Assembly: GCF_021502675.1 (NCBI RefSeq)
Contig: NZ_JAKFHA010000037.1
Span: forward strand, 19,637 to 83,636
Source: Yinghuangia soli
Lineage (GTDB): Bacteria; Actinomycetota; Actinomycetes; Streptomycetales; Streptomycetaceae
Direction: 5' to 3'
Length of the DNA: 64,000 nucleotides
The notes below the pieces were generated by a model, which ran no database searches, was not told where the DNA came from, and was given only the letters and a program-made list of their open reading frames with translations. Numbering within the stretch: position 1 is the first letter of the stretch; every line of letters begins with the position of its first letter. Shown in pieces: positions 53,850-63,842 of the stretch. A program made the translations under genes and the position numbers.

Positions 53850-54044
53850 TTGAAGCTCGAAAACTCGCTCCTGGCGATCTTCGCGTGCCCGGTGTGCCGA
53901 GCCCCGCTGGCCGCCGGCGCCGACGCGGCCGAGCTGGTCTGCACCTCCGACGCCTGCGGCCTGGCGTACCCGGTCCGCGACGACATCCCGGTGCTGCTCG
54001 CCGACGAGGCGCGCCGCCCCGGCACCGGCTCCGGCTCGGCATGA
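53850..54044 (+). CDS. Trm112-like zinc-ribbon protein
   Basis: A 64-residue protein with a four-cysteine zinc ribbon: Cys13/Cys16 (FACPVC) and Cys31/Cys36 (VCTSDACGLAYPV), followed by DDIPVLL, the Trm112/UPF0434 signature. Such proteins activate or stabilise methyltransferases. The start is taken as TTG 53850, 5 nt after GGAG; GTG 53838 is an in-frame alternative. Its stop overlaps the start of the SIS-domain gene (ATGA). Confidence 0.88.
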   Translation: MKLENSLLAIFACPVCRAPLAAGADAAELVCTSDACGLAYPVRDDIPVLLADEARRPGTGSGSA

Positions 54045-55234
54045 TCCCGGTCGACGAGGCGCTGCTCGACGACGCCGAAGGGCTCGGCCGGGCGGACACC
54101 GGGCAGACGCTGCTGACCCTGGCCGGGGCCGGCGCGCAGGTGCGCCGCGCCTCGTGGGCGGTCGCCGAGTCCGGTCTGCGCAGCGCCGCCCCCGGGGACC
54201 GGCCGCGCACCCTTGCCGTCGCGGTGCCGTCCGGCTGCGGCCCCGTGGTCGCCGCCCTCAACGCCCTCACCGGCGCCTCCGCCGCGGTCCCCGTGGTCGC
54301 CATCGCGGGCGGCACCGGCGGCGCGGCCGGCACCGTGCTGCCCGGCTGGGTCGGCCCGCTCGACCTCCTCGTCCTGGCCGGCCCCAAGGGCGACGAGCCG
54401 GCCCTCCTCGCGCTGGCCGAGCAGGCCTACCGGCGCGGCTGCGGCGTGGCCGCGATCGCCCCCGCCGGCTCCGCACTCGACGCGGCCGCCGAGCAGTCCC
54501 GCGGCCTGCGCGTGCACGCCTTCGCGCCCGCCGTCGGCGCCCCCGAACCCGGCGCCGCGCGCGACGCGTTCTGGCCCCTGCTCACCGGCCTGCTGGCCGT
54601 CGCCCAGGCCTGCGGCGTCGGCTCGTACGGACCCGGCGAGGCGTTCGACGCGCTCGCCGACCGGCTCGACGCGGTGGGCCTGCGCTGCCGCCCGACCGCC
54701 GAGACCTACCTGAACCCCGCGAAGTCGCTGGCCCTGGACCTGGCCGGCTCCGTCCCGGTGGTCTGGGGCACCGGTCCCATCGCGGGCGTCGCCGCCGCCC
54801 GGTTCGCCGGCGTGCTCACCGCGGTCGCCGGACTGCCCGCGCTCTCCGGCGCGCTGCCGGACGCCGCGCTCGCCTCCGGCAACCTCTTCGACGGCTCGCT
54901 GGGCCGGGCGTCCGGCGACTCCGACGACTTCTTCCGGGACCGCGTCGAAGAGCCCGAGCCGCTGCGGCTGCGCCCGGTGCTGCTCGTCGACGACGACACC
55001 GCCGCGGTGCGCCGCCAGGTCGACCGGGTGCGCCGCGTCGCCGTCGACCTCGCGCTGCCCTGCAACGAGATCACCGCGGAAGGCCCGGACGCGCTGGCGC
55101 GGTTCGGCGACCTGGTCGCACTCGGCGACTTCACCGCCGCCTACCTCGGCCTCACCACCGGACACGACACCGGCACCGCCGGCTGCTTCGACACCTTCGG
55201 GACGGGCCCCGGGGACGGGGACGGGATCCGATAG
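54041..55234 (+). CDS. SIS-domain protein, PGI/PMI-like
   Basis: A 397-residue protein with sugar-isomerase (SIS) halves and a C-terminal region of bifunctional phosphoglucose/phosphomannose isomerase type (ALPCNEITAEGPDALARFGDLVALGDFTAAYLG). The nucleotide/sugar-phosphate loops are less conserved than in proven isomerases (for instance VAVPSGCGPVV and VVWGTGPIAGVAA), so catalysis is uncertain. It starts at ATG 54041 overlapping the Trm112 stop and ends 2 bp before manA, so the three form one operon with mannose metabolism. I recall a related gene in the same place in mycobacteria (Rv3256c). Confidence 0.85.
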   Translation: MIPVDEALLDDAEGLGRADTGQTLLTLAGAGAQVRRASWAVAESGLRSAAPGDRPRTLAVAVPSGCGPVVAALNALTGASAAVPVVAIAGGTGGAAGTVLPGWVGPLDLLVLAGPKGDEPALLALAEQAYRRGCGVAAIAPAGSALDAAAEQSRGLRVHAFAPAVGAPEPGAARDAFWPLLTGLLAVAQACGVGSYGPGEAFDALADRLDAVGLRCRPTAETYLNPAKSLALDLAGSVPVVWGTGPIAGVAAARFAGVLTAVAGLPALSGALPDAALASGNLFDGSLGRASGDSDDFFRDRVEEPEPLRLRPVLLVDDDTAAVRRQVDRVRRVAVDLALPCNEITAEGPDALARFGDLVALGDFTAAYLGLTTGHDTGTAGCFDTFGTGPGDGDGIR

Positions 55235-55236
55235 CA

Positions 55237-56448
55237 ATGGACCGCCTCGTCAACCGGGTCCGGATCTCCACCTGGGGTTCCGCGACCGCGATCCCCGACC
55301 TGCTCGGAGTACCGCCCACCGGGGAGCCCCAGGCCGAACTCTGGATGGGCGCGCACCCCGGCGACCCCTCCCGGATCGACCGCGGCGACGGCCTCGGGCA
55401 GCGCGCGCTGGCCGACGTGATCGCCGCGGATCCCGAGCGCGAACTCGGCGCCGCGACCGCGGCCCGGTTCGGTGCCCGGCTGCCGTTCCTGCTCAAGGTG
55501 CTCGCCGCGGAGCAGCCGCTGTCCCTCCAGGTGCACCCCAACCCGGCCCAGGCGGCCGCGGGCTTCGCCGAGGAACAGGCCCGCGGGGTACCGCTGGACG
55601 CCCCGTTCCGGAACTACTGCGATGCCAGCCACAAGCCCGAACTCGCCTGCGCCCTGGGCGACCTCGAAGCGCTGTGCGGCTTCCGCGAGGTCGCCGAGAC
55701 GGTCAAGCTCATCGACCTGCTCGCGGTGCCCGAACTCGCCGGGCTGAGCGACGCGCTGCGCCGCGAGGCCGAAGGCGAGGGCCTGCGGCTGGCCATGACG
55801 TACGCGCTGACCCTGCCCGACAACCAGCGCGCCATCGTGGTGGGCGAGGTCGCGGCGGCCTGCCTGCGCGTCGCGGAGAGCGACTCGCCCTTCGCAGCGG
55901 CCTGCGCGGCGGTCGCCGATCTCGCGCACCGGCATCCGGCCGACCCCGGGGTGGTCGCCGCACTGCTGCTCAACCATGTGCGGCTGACCGACGGCCAGGC
56001 CGTGTACTTCGCGGCCGGGCTGCCGCATTCGTACCTGCGCGGGGTCTTCGTGGAGATCCTCGCCAACTCCGACAACGTGCTGCGCTGCGGGCTCACCGAC
56101 AAGCACATCGACATCGCCGAGCTGCTGCGCATCCTGGAGTTCCGGGCCGGTCCGGTCGACGTCCTCGAACCGGTCGACGGCGAGGACGGCGAACTCGTCT
56201 ACGCGGCACCCGTGCCCGACTTCCGGCTGTCCCGCTTCGTGCTCGACGGCGGACCGGCCCGCACCCTGCACGCCGCGGGGCCGCAGATCCTGCTGTGCAC
56301 CGACGGCTCGGCCCGGGTCGCGGACGGCCGCGGCGGCGAACTGGCACTGGCCCGCGGGCAGTCCGTGTACGTCCCGGCCGACGACCCGCCGGTGCTGCTG
56401 GGCGGCACGGGCAGCGTCTTCCGGGCCACCGTCCCCGGCGGGCACTGA
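55237..56448 (+). CDS. manA: Mannose-6-phosphate isomerase, class I
   Basis: A 403-residue zinc-dependent isomerase (fructose-6-P to mannose-6-P). Zinc ligands are predicted as Gln98 and His100 (LQVHPNP), Glu135 (SHKPEL) and His264 (AGLPHSYL); VEILANSDNVLRCGLTDKHID is the cupin core that follows. Length and motif order are those of type I enzymes. It sits 2 bp after the SIS-domain gene, and its product is the substrate of ManB encoded upstream. Confidence 0.95.
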   Translation: MDRLVNRVRISTWGSATAIPDLLGVPPTGEPQAELWMGAHPGDPSRIDRGDGLGQRALADVIAADPERELGAATAARFGARLPFLLKVLAAEQPLSLQVHPNPAQAAAGFAEEQARGVPLDAPFRNYCDASHKPELACALGDLEALCGFREVAETVKLIDLLAVPELAGLSDALRREAEGEGLRLAMTYALTLPDNQRAIVVGEVAAACLRVAESDSPFAAACAAVADLAHRHPADPGVVAALLLNHVRLTDGQAVYFAAGLPHSYLRGVFVEILANSDNVLRCGLTDKHIDIAELLRILEFRAGPVDVLEPVDGEDGELVYAAPVPDFRLSRFVLDGGPARTLHAAGPQILLCTDGSARVADGRGGELALARGQSVYVPADDPPVLLGGTGSVFRATVPGGH

Positions 56449-56592
56449 CCCGGCTCCGCATCCGCGCCGTACCGGCCTGCCCGGGACACGGCTGCCCGGA
56501 TGTGCGCCGCGCGGCGGTGCGCCGGTGACAGAATGTCCGCCGCGAACGCGAACCGATGATCGAGAGATCTCACGCGATGGGGCGGTAGTTGC

Positions 56593-57546
56593 ATGAGTGC
56601 CGAAGGCGGAACCAAGGCTGTAGTGGCGGCGTTGATCGCCAACCTCGGCATCGCGGTCGCGAAATTCGTGGCGTTCTTCTTCACGCGCTCGTCGTCGATG
56701 CTCGCGGAAGGCGTGCACTCGCTGGCCGACTCCGGCAACCAGGTGCTCCTGCTGGTCGGCGGCAAGCGCTCCAAGCGCGAGGCCACCCCCCTGCACCCGT
56801 TCGGCTACGGCCGCGAGCGCTACATCTACGGCTTCCTGGTCTCCATCGTGCTGTTCTCGGTCGGCGGCATGTTCGCGATCTACGAGGGCTACGAGAAGAT
56901 CGCCCACCCGCACGAGCTGAAGAGCTGGTACTGGGCGGTCGGCGTCCTGGTCTTCGCGATCATCCTGGAGACGTTCTCGTTCCGGACCGCGATCAAGGAG
57001 TCCAACGCGGTACGCGGCAACTTGTCCTGGACGCAATTCGTGCGCCGCGCCAAGTCGCCCGAGCTGCCCATCGTGCTGCTCGAGGACCTCGGCGCCCTGG
57101 TCGGCCTCTTCCTCGCCCTCTTCGGCGTCGGACTCACCGTCATCACCGACGAGCCGGTCTGGGACGGCATCGGCACCCTGTGCATCGGCATCCTGCTCGT
57201 CCTCATCGCGATCGTCCTCGCCCTGGAGACCCGCAGCCTCCTTCTCGGCGAGGCCGCCGACCTGGACACCGTGCGCGCCATCGAGGCCGCGATGACCGCG
57301 GGCGACGACGTCGAGGGCATCATCCACATGCGCACGCTGCACCTGGGCCCCGAGGAACTCCTGGTGGCCGCGAAGATCGCGGTGCACGCCGGGGACACCG
57401 CGGCCGAGGTCGCGGACGCGATCAACTCGGCGGAGGACCGCATCCGCACCGCGGTGCCGATCGCCCGGGTCATCTACCTGGAACCGGACATCTACCACGC
57501 CGGAGCCCGCCCGTCCGGCGGCCAGGCCGCCGAGCCGACCCCCTGA
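56593..57546 (+). CDS. Cation diffusion facilitator transporter
   Basis: A 317-residue inner-membrane metal/proton antiporter with about six helices and a C-terminal cytosolic ferredoxin-like domain (from about 215). Helix 2 has HSLADSGNQ, giving half of the metal site (His42, Asp46). The matching site in helix 5 reads LLEDLGALVG (Glu164...Ala168) instead of HxxxD, as in a divergent SLC30A9-like branch, so metal preference is uncertain. The start ATG 56593 has only a weak ribosome site. It precedes sahH, but they are separated by 249 bp and a hairpin. Confidence 0.88.
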   Translation: MSAEGGTKAVVAALIANLGIAVAKFVAFFFTRSSSMLAEGVHSLADSGNQVLLLVGGKRSKREATPLHPFGYGRERYIYGFLVSIVLFSVGGMFAIYEGYEKIAHPHELKSWYWAVGVLVFAIILETFSFRTAIKESNAVRGNLSWTQFVRRAKSPELPIVLLEDLGALVGLFLALFGVGLTVITDEPVWDGIGTLCIGILLVLIAIVLALETRSLLLGEAADLDTVRAIEAAMTAGDDVEGIIHMRTLHLGPEELLVAAKIAVHAGDTAAEVADAINSAEDRIRTAVPIARVIYLEPDIYHAGARPSGGQAAEPTP

Positions 57547-57570
57547 AAGTGCTAAATTCGTCGGCAGCAC

Positions 57571-57592
57571 GGCCGTGTCCGCGGGCACGGCC
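57571..57592 (+). terminator. Weak hairpin after CDF gene
   Basis: GGCCGTG and its complement flank an 8-nt loop, 24 bp after the stop. The stem is short, so confidence is limited. Confidence 0.4.
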
Positions 57593-57716
57593 CCAAGCGC
57601 ACACAGTCGCTGCGGACGGCAGTCAGAACCGCCGCGCCGGAACCGCCCCCGAACGGGGCCGGGCCCGGCGCACGGCATGAGGGCAGAGGGCTCCCGACTG
57701 GATCGCGCCCGGACCG

Positions 57717-57737
57717 GTGCATGCCTTGCGCATGCAC
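57717..57737 (+). promoter_or_regulatory. Inverted repeat in sahH leader
   Basis: GTGCATG-CCTTGCG-CATGCAC: perfect 7-bp arms around a 7-nt centre, 59 bp before the sahH start. It could be an operator or a leader hairpin. No SAH-riboswitch core was recognised around it. Confidence 0.35.
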
Positions 57738-57795
57738 GAAGTCCGGCGCGACCCGACCGACCCGCCCGACTGACTACCGAATGAGGAACGCCGCC

Positions 57796-59235
<1,440 letters not shown>

Positions 59236-59242
59236 CGCGACC

Positions 59243-59272
59243 CGCGCCCGCGGCCCTGAAGCCGCGGGCGCG
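59243..59272 (+). terminator. Hairpin terminator after sahH
   Basis: A perfect 12-bp stem (CGCGCCCGCGGC and complement) with a 6-nt loop, 8 bp past the sahH stop. Confidence 0.75.
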
Positions 59273-59640
59273 CCCCCCGCAGAGGCAGCTCCCGAAGTGG
59301 GGCCCCCCCCCCCCCCCGCAGTGGCTGCCCCCGTCGGGGGCGGGCCCTGGTCACCCAGGACACGCCCACTTCGTGCATATCCGGGTGAAGCGGTGGTACC
59401 TGGCTAGGGTCAAGACGCAGGGATTTCGGCGAATGCCCGGTCGGCCCGCACCACCGGGGCCCGGGCCGGGAAGGCGTGGCAGATGCGGTTGCCGATTCCG
59501 TGGGCGGCCTGGGCCGCATTGGCCGAGTGCCTCCAACCGCTGCCGCTGACCGCCGAATGGGACACCGCGCCACCGCCGGACACCACCCGGCACGGCGCGG
59601 CACAATCGGATACCGCACGCCGACAAGGGGACTCGGGGAC
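59273..59640. other. Intergenic region with C15 homopolymer
   Basis: The gene-free stretch from sahH to 59641 is 405 bp. It contains a run of 15 C residues at 59303-59317, then TAGGGT at 59405-59410 as a possible -10 element. An open frame from 59476 joins the downstream gene but reads as non-conserved sequence and ends in its true start at 59641. Confidence 0.5.
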
Positions 59641-60417
59641 ATGGGCAGGGGATGGGGACGGCGCGCCGCCATACGCGCAGCAGCACTTACCGGGGCGGCC
59701 GCCTTCGCACTGAGCGGATGCACCGGCCAAGGCGACACCGTCGACCCCGGAGGCGCGGCCTCGCCCGCGGCGCCCGGCCAGGCCGGCCCGGCCGCCGGAC
59801 CGCTCGGCAATGCCGACGGCACCGCACCGGGCCTCGCCGCACTCACCGCGGATGCGGACCGCGCCCAGGCCCGCGCGGTCATCGACCAGCTGCGGACCGC
59901 CGGTCGCGGAGCCAAGACCGGCTACTCCCGCGACGAGTACGGCCCGGCCTGGACCGACAAGGTCGACGGCGTACCGCTCAGCCGCAACGGCTGCGGCACC
60001 CGCGACGACATCCTCAAGCGCGACGGCACCGCGGTCGCCTTCAAGTCCGGCTCGAAGTGCGTGGTCAACACGATGACACTGGCCGACCCGTACACCGGCA
60101 AGGAGATCGCCTTCACCAAGAGCGAGGCGACTGCCGTGCAGATCGACCACGTCGTCGCACTCAGCGCGAGCTGGCAGATGGGCGCGGCCCGCTGGTCCGA
60201 GGACAAGCGCACGCAGCTCGCCAACGACCCGCTGAACCTGCTCGCCGTCGACGGCCCGACCAACAACGGCAAGGGCGATTCGACACCGGCGTCGTGGCTG
60301 CCGCCGAACAAGCCGATCCGCTGCGCCTATGCGGTGCGCTATGCGCAGGTCTCCCTCAAGTACGACCTGCCGGTCACGGACGCCGACAAGGCGGCGATGC
60401 TCCAGCAGTGCGCGTGA
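59641..60417 (+). CDS. Secreted HNH-nuclease-like lipoprotein (DUF1524)
   Basis: A 258-residue exported protein. The N-terminus has a basic start, hydrophobic core and lipobox LSGC with Cys27 as lipidation site. The C-terminal half carries the His-Asn-type nuclease block of DUF1524/GmrSD-C proteins: VQIDHVVALSASW (His170), NDPLNLLAV (from 195) and NNGKGDSTPASWLPP. Such secreted proteins are common in streptomycetes and are thought to degrade extracellular DNA; substrate not proven. ATG 59641 follows GGGGAC. A cysteine pair (NGCGT, SKCVV) may form a disulfide. Confidence 0.88.
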   Translation: MGRGWGRRAAIRAAALTGAAAFALSGCTGQGDTVDPGGAASPAAPGQAGPAAGPLGNADGTAPGLAALTADADRAQARAVIDQLRTAGRGAKTGYSRDEYGPAWTDKVDGVPLSRNGCGTRDDILKRDGTAVAFKSGSKCVVNTMTLADPYTGKEIAFTKSEATAVQIDHVVALSASWQMGAARWSEDKRTQLANDPLNLLAVDGPTNNGKGDSTPASWLPPNKPIRCAYAVRYAQVSLKYDLPVTDADKAAMLQQCA

Positions 60418-60489
60418 CCGCGGTGCCCGTCTGACTGCGCCCGTGTGATCGCGGTGCCTATGTGACCGCGCCCAGGTGACCGGTGCCGG

Positions 60490-61134
60490 TCAGGCGAGCG
60501 CTGCCCCGGCACCATGCAGGAAGTTGGGCGGCCCGTCCAGCTCCTCCAACTCGACTCCGGGAGCCGACAGCACCACGTCGCCGGCCAGGTGCACCACGCC
60601 GCGCTCTCCGGTGGCGAGGTCGGCGACTTCGTACCGCGCCACCGGCAACGGACCGGCAGGCGTGGGGTGTTCTTCGATCTCGGTGAGCGCCCAGCCCTGA
60701 TCGCAGGTCATCGGCGCGAGCGCCGGTTCGCTCAGGCCCACCAACCGCACCCGCACCGAAGCGCCCACGGTCAGCCCCAGCAGCCGCGCGGTCCCGACCA
60801 AGAAGGCGGGCGAGCGGCCGGTGAATGCCTGCGCCTTGGCTTCACCCTCCACAGCCTCGCCACCGCCCTCCGGATCCGCCGGCCCGCGCACCCACATCAC
60901 CGCCGCGGCCCCGTCCACGACCGCCGCGCCGCCGCGCACCCGCCACCCGTGCGCGAACGCCTCCACCCGTACCGGGCGCCCGCGCGCATCCAGCGTCACA
61001 TCGGTCACCCGGCCATCGCCGTCGCCCACCGCGCGATAGCGCCACCCGGCCGGCCCGGGAGCACAACTGAACCGCTCGACGCCCAAGGCGTCGCCGCTGT
61101 GCGGATCGAAGAACGTGTAGGCACCGGAAGGCAT
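60490..61134 (-). CDS. Hypothetical protein
   Basis: A 214-residue protein I do not recognise. It starts at ATG 61134 behind GGGGG with SGAYTFFDPHSGDALGVERF and is beta-rich: WRYRAVGDGDGRVTDVTLDARG and YEVADLATGERGVVHLAGDVVL look like strands of a barrel or saposin-free lipid-binding fold. No signal peptide, membrane helix or catalytic motif is visible. It follows the RDD-family gene on the same strand with a 35-bp gap, so the two are probably co-transcribed. Confidence 0.78.
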   Translation of the reverse strand: MPSGAYTFFDPHSGDALGVERFSCAPGPAGWRYRAVGDGDGRVTDVTLDARGRPVRVEAFAHGWRVRGGAAVVDGAAAVMWVRGPADPEGGGEAVEGEAKAQAFTGRSPAFLVGTARLLGLTVGASVRVRLVGLSEPALAPMTCDQGWALTEIEEHPTPAGPLPVARYEVADLATGERGVVHLAGDVVLSAPGVELEELDGPPNFLHGAGAALA

Positions 61135-61169
61135 GCCCCCGACCTTAAGCGGCTCCGGGACCTTGCCGA

Positions 61170-62186
61170 TCAGACCGGCGGCTTGAAGCCGGTCGCGGGC
61201 CGCGGCGCGGGTTCGGCCGCTGCAGGTGCCGCAGTTCCCGCGGGCGGCGCGGGCGGCACAGGGGCGGCAGGCGCTCCCGCCGGCTGCCCGGGCGACTGGT
61301 ACTGCGGAACTCCCAGATACGGCGGGACTCCTTGGTACGGCGGGGCTCCCTGATACGGCTGCGCCGCTTGGTACGGCGGCACCGGGAACCCGGCCGGCCC
61401 AGGGCCCCACCCCGGCACGCTGCCCGCCGCCGGCCCGGCCGCGAACTGCGACTTCGCGTACGCCCGGCGCTGCCGCTCCGCCAGCACCGCGGCCAGGAAC
61501 TCGGCCGGATGCACCCCGGGCGGCGGTGCGACCCCGATGCGGGCGGCGACCTCGCCGGCCAGCCGCATCCCGAGCTCTCCGGCAACCGCCGGATCCAACT
61601 GCGCGATGCGGCCCAAGTACTGCCGGGCGTGCAGGGCCAGGTCATCGGTCAGCCCCGACAGGTCCAGTCCCGCCGCCCAGGCGGCCGCGGCCGGATGCAT
61701 CGCGACCGGGACGTGCCGGGCGCCTGGCGTCCGCTCCTGGACCACGAATGTCCCCGCGGCCTGGTCGCCGAGCCGCTTGCCGCGCTGCGACGCCAGCGAC
61801 GAGATCACCGCACCGCTGCCGGCCGTCGTCCAGAAGTCCGCGAAGACGCCGACCAGCCCGCGTACCAGTGCATGGCGGAACCGCGTCGGCCCGCCGTCGT
61901 CGCGGACCACCCGCAGACCGAGCGCCATCTTCCCCGGCGAGCGCCCGCGCGTCGCGGTCTCCCAGGCCACCGGCCACCCGAGCAGGATCGACACCACGAA
62001 CACGAGCCCGACCGCGGCGGCCAGCGCGTCGTCCACGCCGGTCATCAGGCTGCCGATGCCGAACGCGACGGCCAGCAGGCAGGCCGCCTGCATGACGAGG
62101 TCGATGCAGAACGCCAAGGCCCGGCTCGGCAACCGGGCCGGCCGCAGGTCGAGCGCGACGGCCTCACCGGTGACCAGGTCGCTCAC
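61170..62186 (-). CDS. RDD-family membrane protein with Pro-rich tail
   Basis: A 338-residue protein. The RDD domain (about 1-145) has LPSRALAFCIDLVMQAACLL with the family Arg and Asp, a second helix around LVFVVSILLGWPVAW, TRGRSPGKMALGLRVVRDDGG and FRHALVRGLVG. The C-terminal 130 residues are cytosolic and end in repeated PYQGAPPYQGVPPYLGVP-like Pro/Tyr/Gln units. GTG 62186 has GAGGAG at ideal spacing, so the longer frame from 62216 is rejected. It is divergently paired with the SpoIIM-like gene, a common arrangement in actinomycetes. Confidence 0.88.
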   Translation of the reverse strand: MSDLVTGEAVALDLRPARLPSRALAFCIDLVMQAACLLAVAFGIGSLMTGVDDALAAAVGLVFVVSILLGWPVAWETATRGRSPGKMALGLRVVRDDGGPTRFRHALVRGLVGVFADFWTTAGSGAVISSLASQRGKRLGDQAAGTFVVQERTPGARHVPVAMHPAAAAWAAGLDLSGLTDDLALHARQYLGRIAQLDPAVAGELGMRLAGEVAARIGVAPPPGVHPAEFLAAVLAERQRRAYAKSQFAAGPAAGSVPGWGPGPAGFPVPPYQAAQPYQGAPPYQGVPPYLGVPQYQSPGQPAGAPAAPVPPAPPAGTAAPAAAEPAPRPATGFKPPV

Positions 62187-62450
62187 GAAGGCTCCTCTAC
62201 TACCGCTGCTCGTCACTGACGCATCTCATCCCGCGGCAGCCGCCGGGCACCGCCGCACGATCTCGCTGCTCGCACATGCACCTGCGGAGATCAGGTACAT
62301 AGATACTGCCCCTACCGCGAACCTGGGACGTCGCCCGTCGCTCTCCGGCCACCGACTGTCGCCTACCGACCGCAGGCCGCCGTCCGGCCGCGGCAGCCCG
62401 CCGAACACCACCCGTCGTCGCCCGGCACCACGTCTAGGAGGATTTCCCGC
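62187..62450. promoter_or_regulatory. Divergent promoter region RDD / SpoIIM-like
   Basis: 264 bp without a gene. TACATAGAT at about 62296 is the most A/T-rich part and likely promoter area. AGGAGG stands ahead of ATG 62451. Confidence 0.4.
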
Positions 62451-63458
62451 ATGGACGTGGATGTCTTCGTCTCCGTACACCGCGCCGAATGGGCCAGGCT
62501 CGACGAGCTCGCCCGCCGCCGCGGCCGGCTGAGCGGCGCCGAGGTGGACGAACTGGTGACCTTGTACCGCCGGACCGCCACGCACTTGTCCCTGGTGCAG
62601 TCGGCAGCCCCCGACCCTGTTCTTGTCGGGCACCTGTCCTCCCTCGTCGCGCGCGGCCGCTCTGCCGTCACCGCGCCCCGCGGCACCGGGTGGCGCGACG
62701 CGATCCTCTTCCTCACCACCCGCTTCCCCGCTGCGGTCTACCGCAGCCGGCGCTGGTGGGTGACCACTGCGGTGGTGTTCGTCCTGGTCTCCACCGCCAT
62801 CGGAGCCTGGGTCGCCGCCGACGAATCCGTGCAGGCGTCCATCGCCGCTCCCGACCAGATCCGGGAACTCACCAGGCCTGGCGGCGACTTCGAGACCTAC
62901 TACGAGAGCGCCCCGGCGTCCTCGTTCGCCGCGCAGGTCACCACCAACAACGCCTGGGTGGCCGCGGGCAGCTTGTCCCTCGGCGTGCTGTTCGGCTTGC
63001 CGGTGCTGTTCATCCTCTTCACCAACGCCGCGAACGTCGGCGCCTCGGGCGGCCTCATGGCCGACGCCGGACGCCTCGACGTCTTCCTCGGCCTCATCGC
63101 CCCGCACGGCCTCCTCGAACTCACCGCCGTCTTCGTCGCGGCCGGCACCGGCCTGCGCCTGGGCTGGACGCTGATCGACCCAGGGCCGCGCACCCGCGGC
63201 CGAGCCCTTGCAGAAGAAGGCCGCATCGCCATCGGCATGGCCATCGGCTTGGCCCTGGTCTTGGTCGTCTCCGGCGTCATCGAAGCCTTCGTGACTCCGT
63301 CCGGACTGCCCACCTGGGCCCGCATCGCAATCGGCGTCGCCGCCGAGACCGCCTTCCTCCTGTACGTCTTCGTCCTGGGCCGGCGCGCCGTTGCCGCAGG
63401 TGAGACCGGAGACATGGCATCATCGGATCTCGCGGACGAGCTGCCCGCGGTGGGCTGA
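62451..63458 (+). CDS. SpoIIM-family (stage II sporulation M) membrane protein
   Basis: A 335-residue integral membrane protein of the SpoIIM/DUF95 family. The soluble start MDVDVFVSVHRAEWARLDEL and TLYRRTATHLSLVQS precede about six helices; FILFTNAANVGASGG and FLGLIAPHGLLELTAVFVAAGTG are the family signature (Asn, then PHG-x-E). AGGAGG is well placed. In Bacillus, SpoIIM works with peptidoglycan hydrolases in forespore engulfment; actinomycete members have no assigned role. It is divergent from the RDD gene and is followed directly by the rRNA operon promoters. Confidence 0.9.
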   Translation: MDVDVFVSVHRAEWARLDELARRRGRLSGAEVDELVTLYRRTATHLSLVQSAAPDPVLVGHLSSLVARGRSAVTAPRGTGWRDAILFLTTRFPAAVYRSRRWWVTTAVVFVLVSTAIGAWVAADESVQASIAAPDQIRELTRPGGDFETYYESAPASSFAAQVTTNNAWVAAGSLSLGVLFGLPVLFILFTNAANVGASGGLMADAGRLDVFLGLIAPHGLLELTAVFVAAGTGLRLGWTLIDPGPRTRGRALAEEGRIAIGMAIGLALVLVVSGVIEAFVTPSGLPTWARIAIGVAAETAFLLYVFVLGRRAVAAGETGDMASSDLADELPAVG

Positions 63459-63468
63459 AAGGGTGACC

Positions 63469-63498
63469 TTGACACCACCGACACGGGACGCGTAAGTT
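63469..63498 (+). promoter_or_regulatory. rRNA operon promoter candidate 1
   Basis: Consensus TTGACA (63469-63474), 18-bp spacer, TAAGTT (63493-63498). It lies just 11 bp past the SpoIIM-like stop and points toward the rRNA leader. Confidence 0.6.
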
Positions 63499-63725
63499 CG
63501 AAGGGTTGTCGCAACGCTGGCAAGCGGGGCGAGGACCTGGTAGCATCTACCGGTGTCGAGCGGGCGATCCCGTTCCTGTCGAGTCTTCGATGGAACAGGG
63601 TCCAGGATCCGCCACAGGAAGCAATTCCGATCTCACGTTGGTTCTCATGGTTTTCCATGACGTCTGCCGTGTCGTCTTTTGTGTATTCCTTTGGCGTTTC
63701 CGAAAATAGGCCACACGACGCGGGT

Positions 63726-63754
63726 TTGGTAGCAAGGAAAACGGCTGCTAAGCT
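63726..63754 (+). promoter_or_regulatory. rRNA operon promoter candidate 2
   Basis: TTGGTA (63726-63731), 17-bp spacer, TAAGCT (63749-63754). A second copy of TGCTAAGCT-n-GAAG occurs at 63835-63847 with a weaker -35, so up to three tandem promoters are likely, as is usual for streptomycete rRNA operons. Confidence 0.55.
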
Positions 63755-63842
63755 CGAAGAGTCGAAAGGGAGAAACCCGCAAGGGCCTCTTCCGGAAGAC
63801 GAAAGCAGAAAGCGAAACAGACCGGAAACGGTGTGCTAAGCT

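Noticed and set aside
57547..57795. SAH riboswitch before sahH
   Set aside because: I could not match the conserved SAH aptamer core; only generic hairpins are visible.
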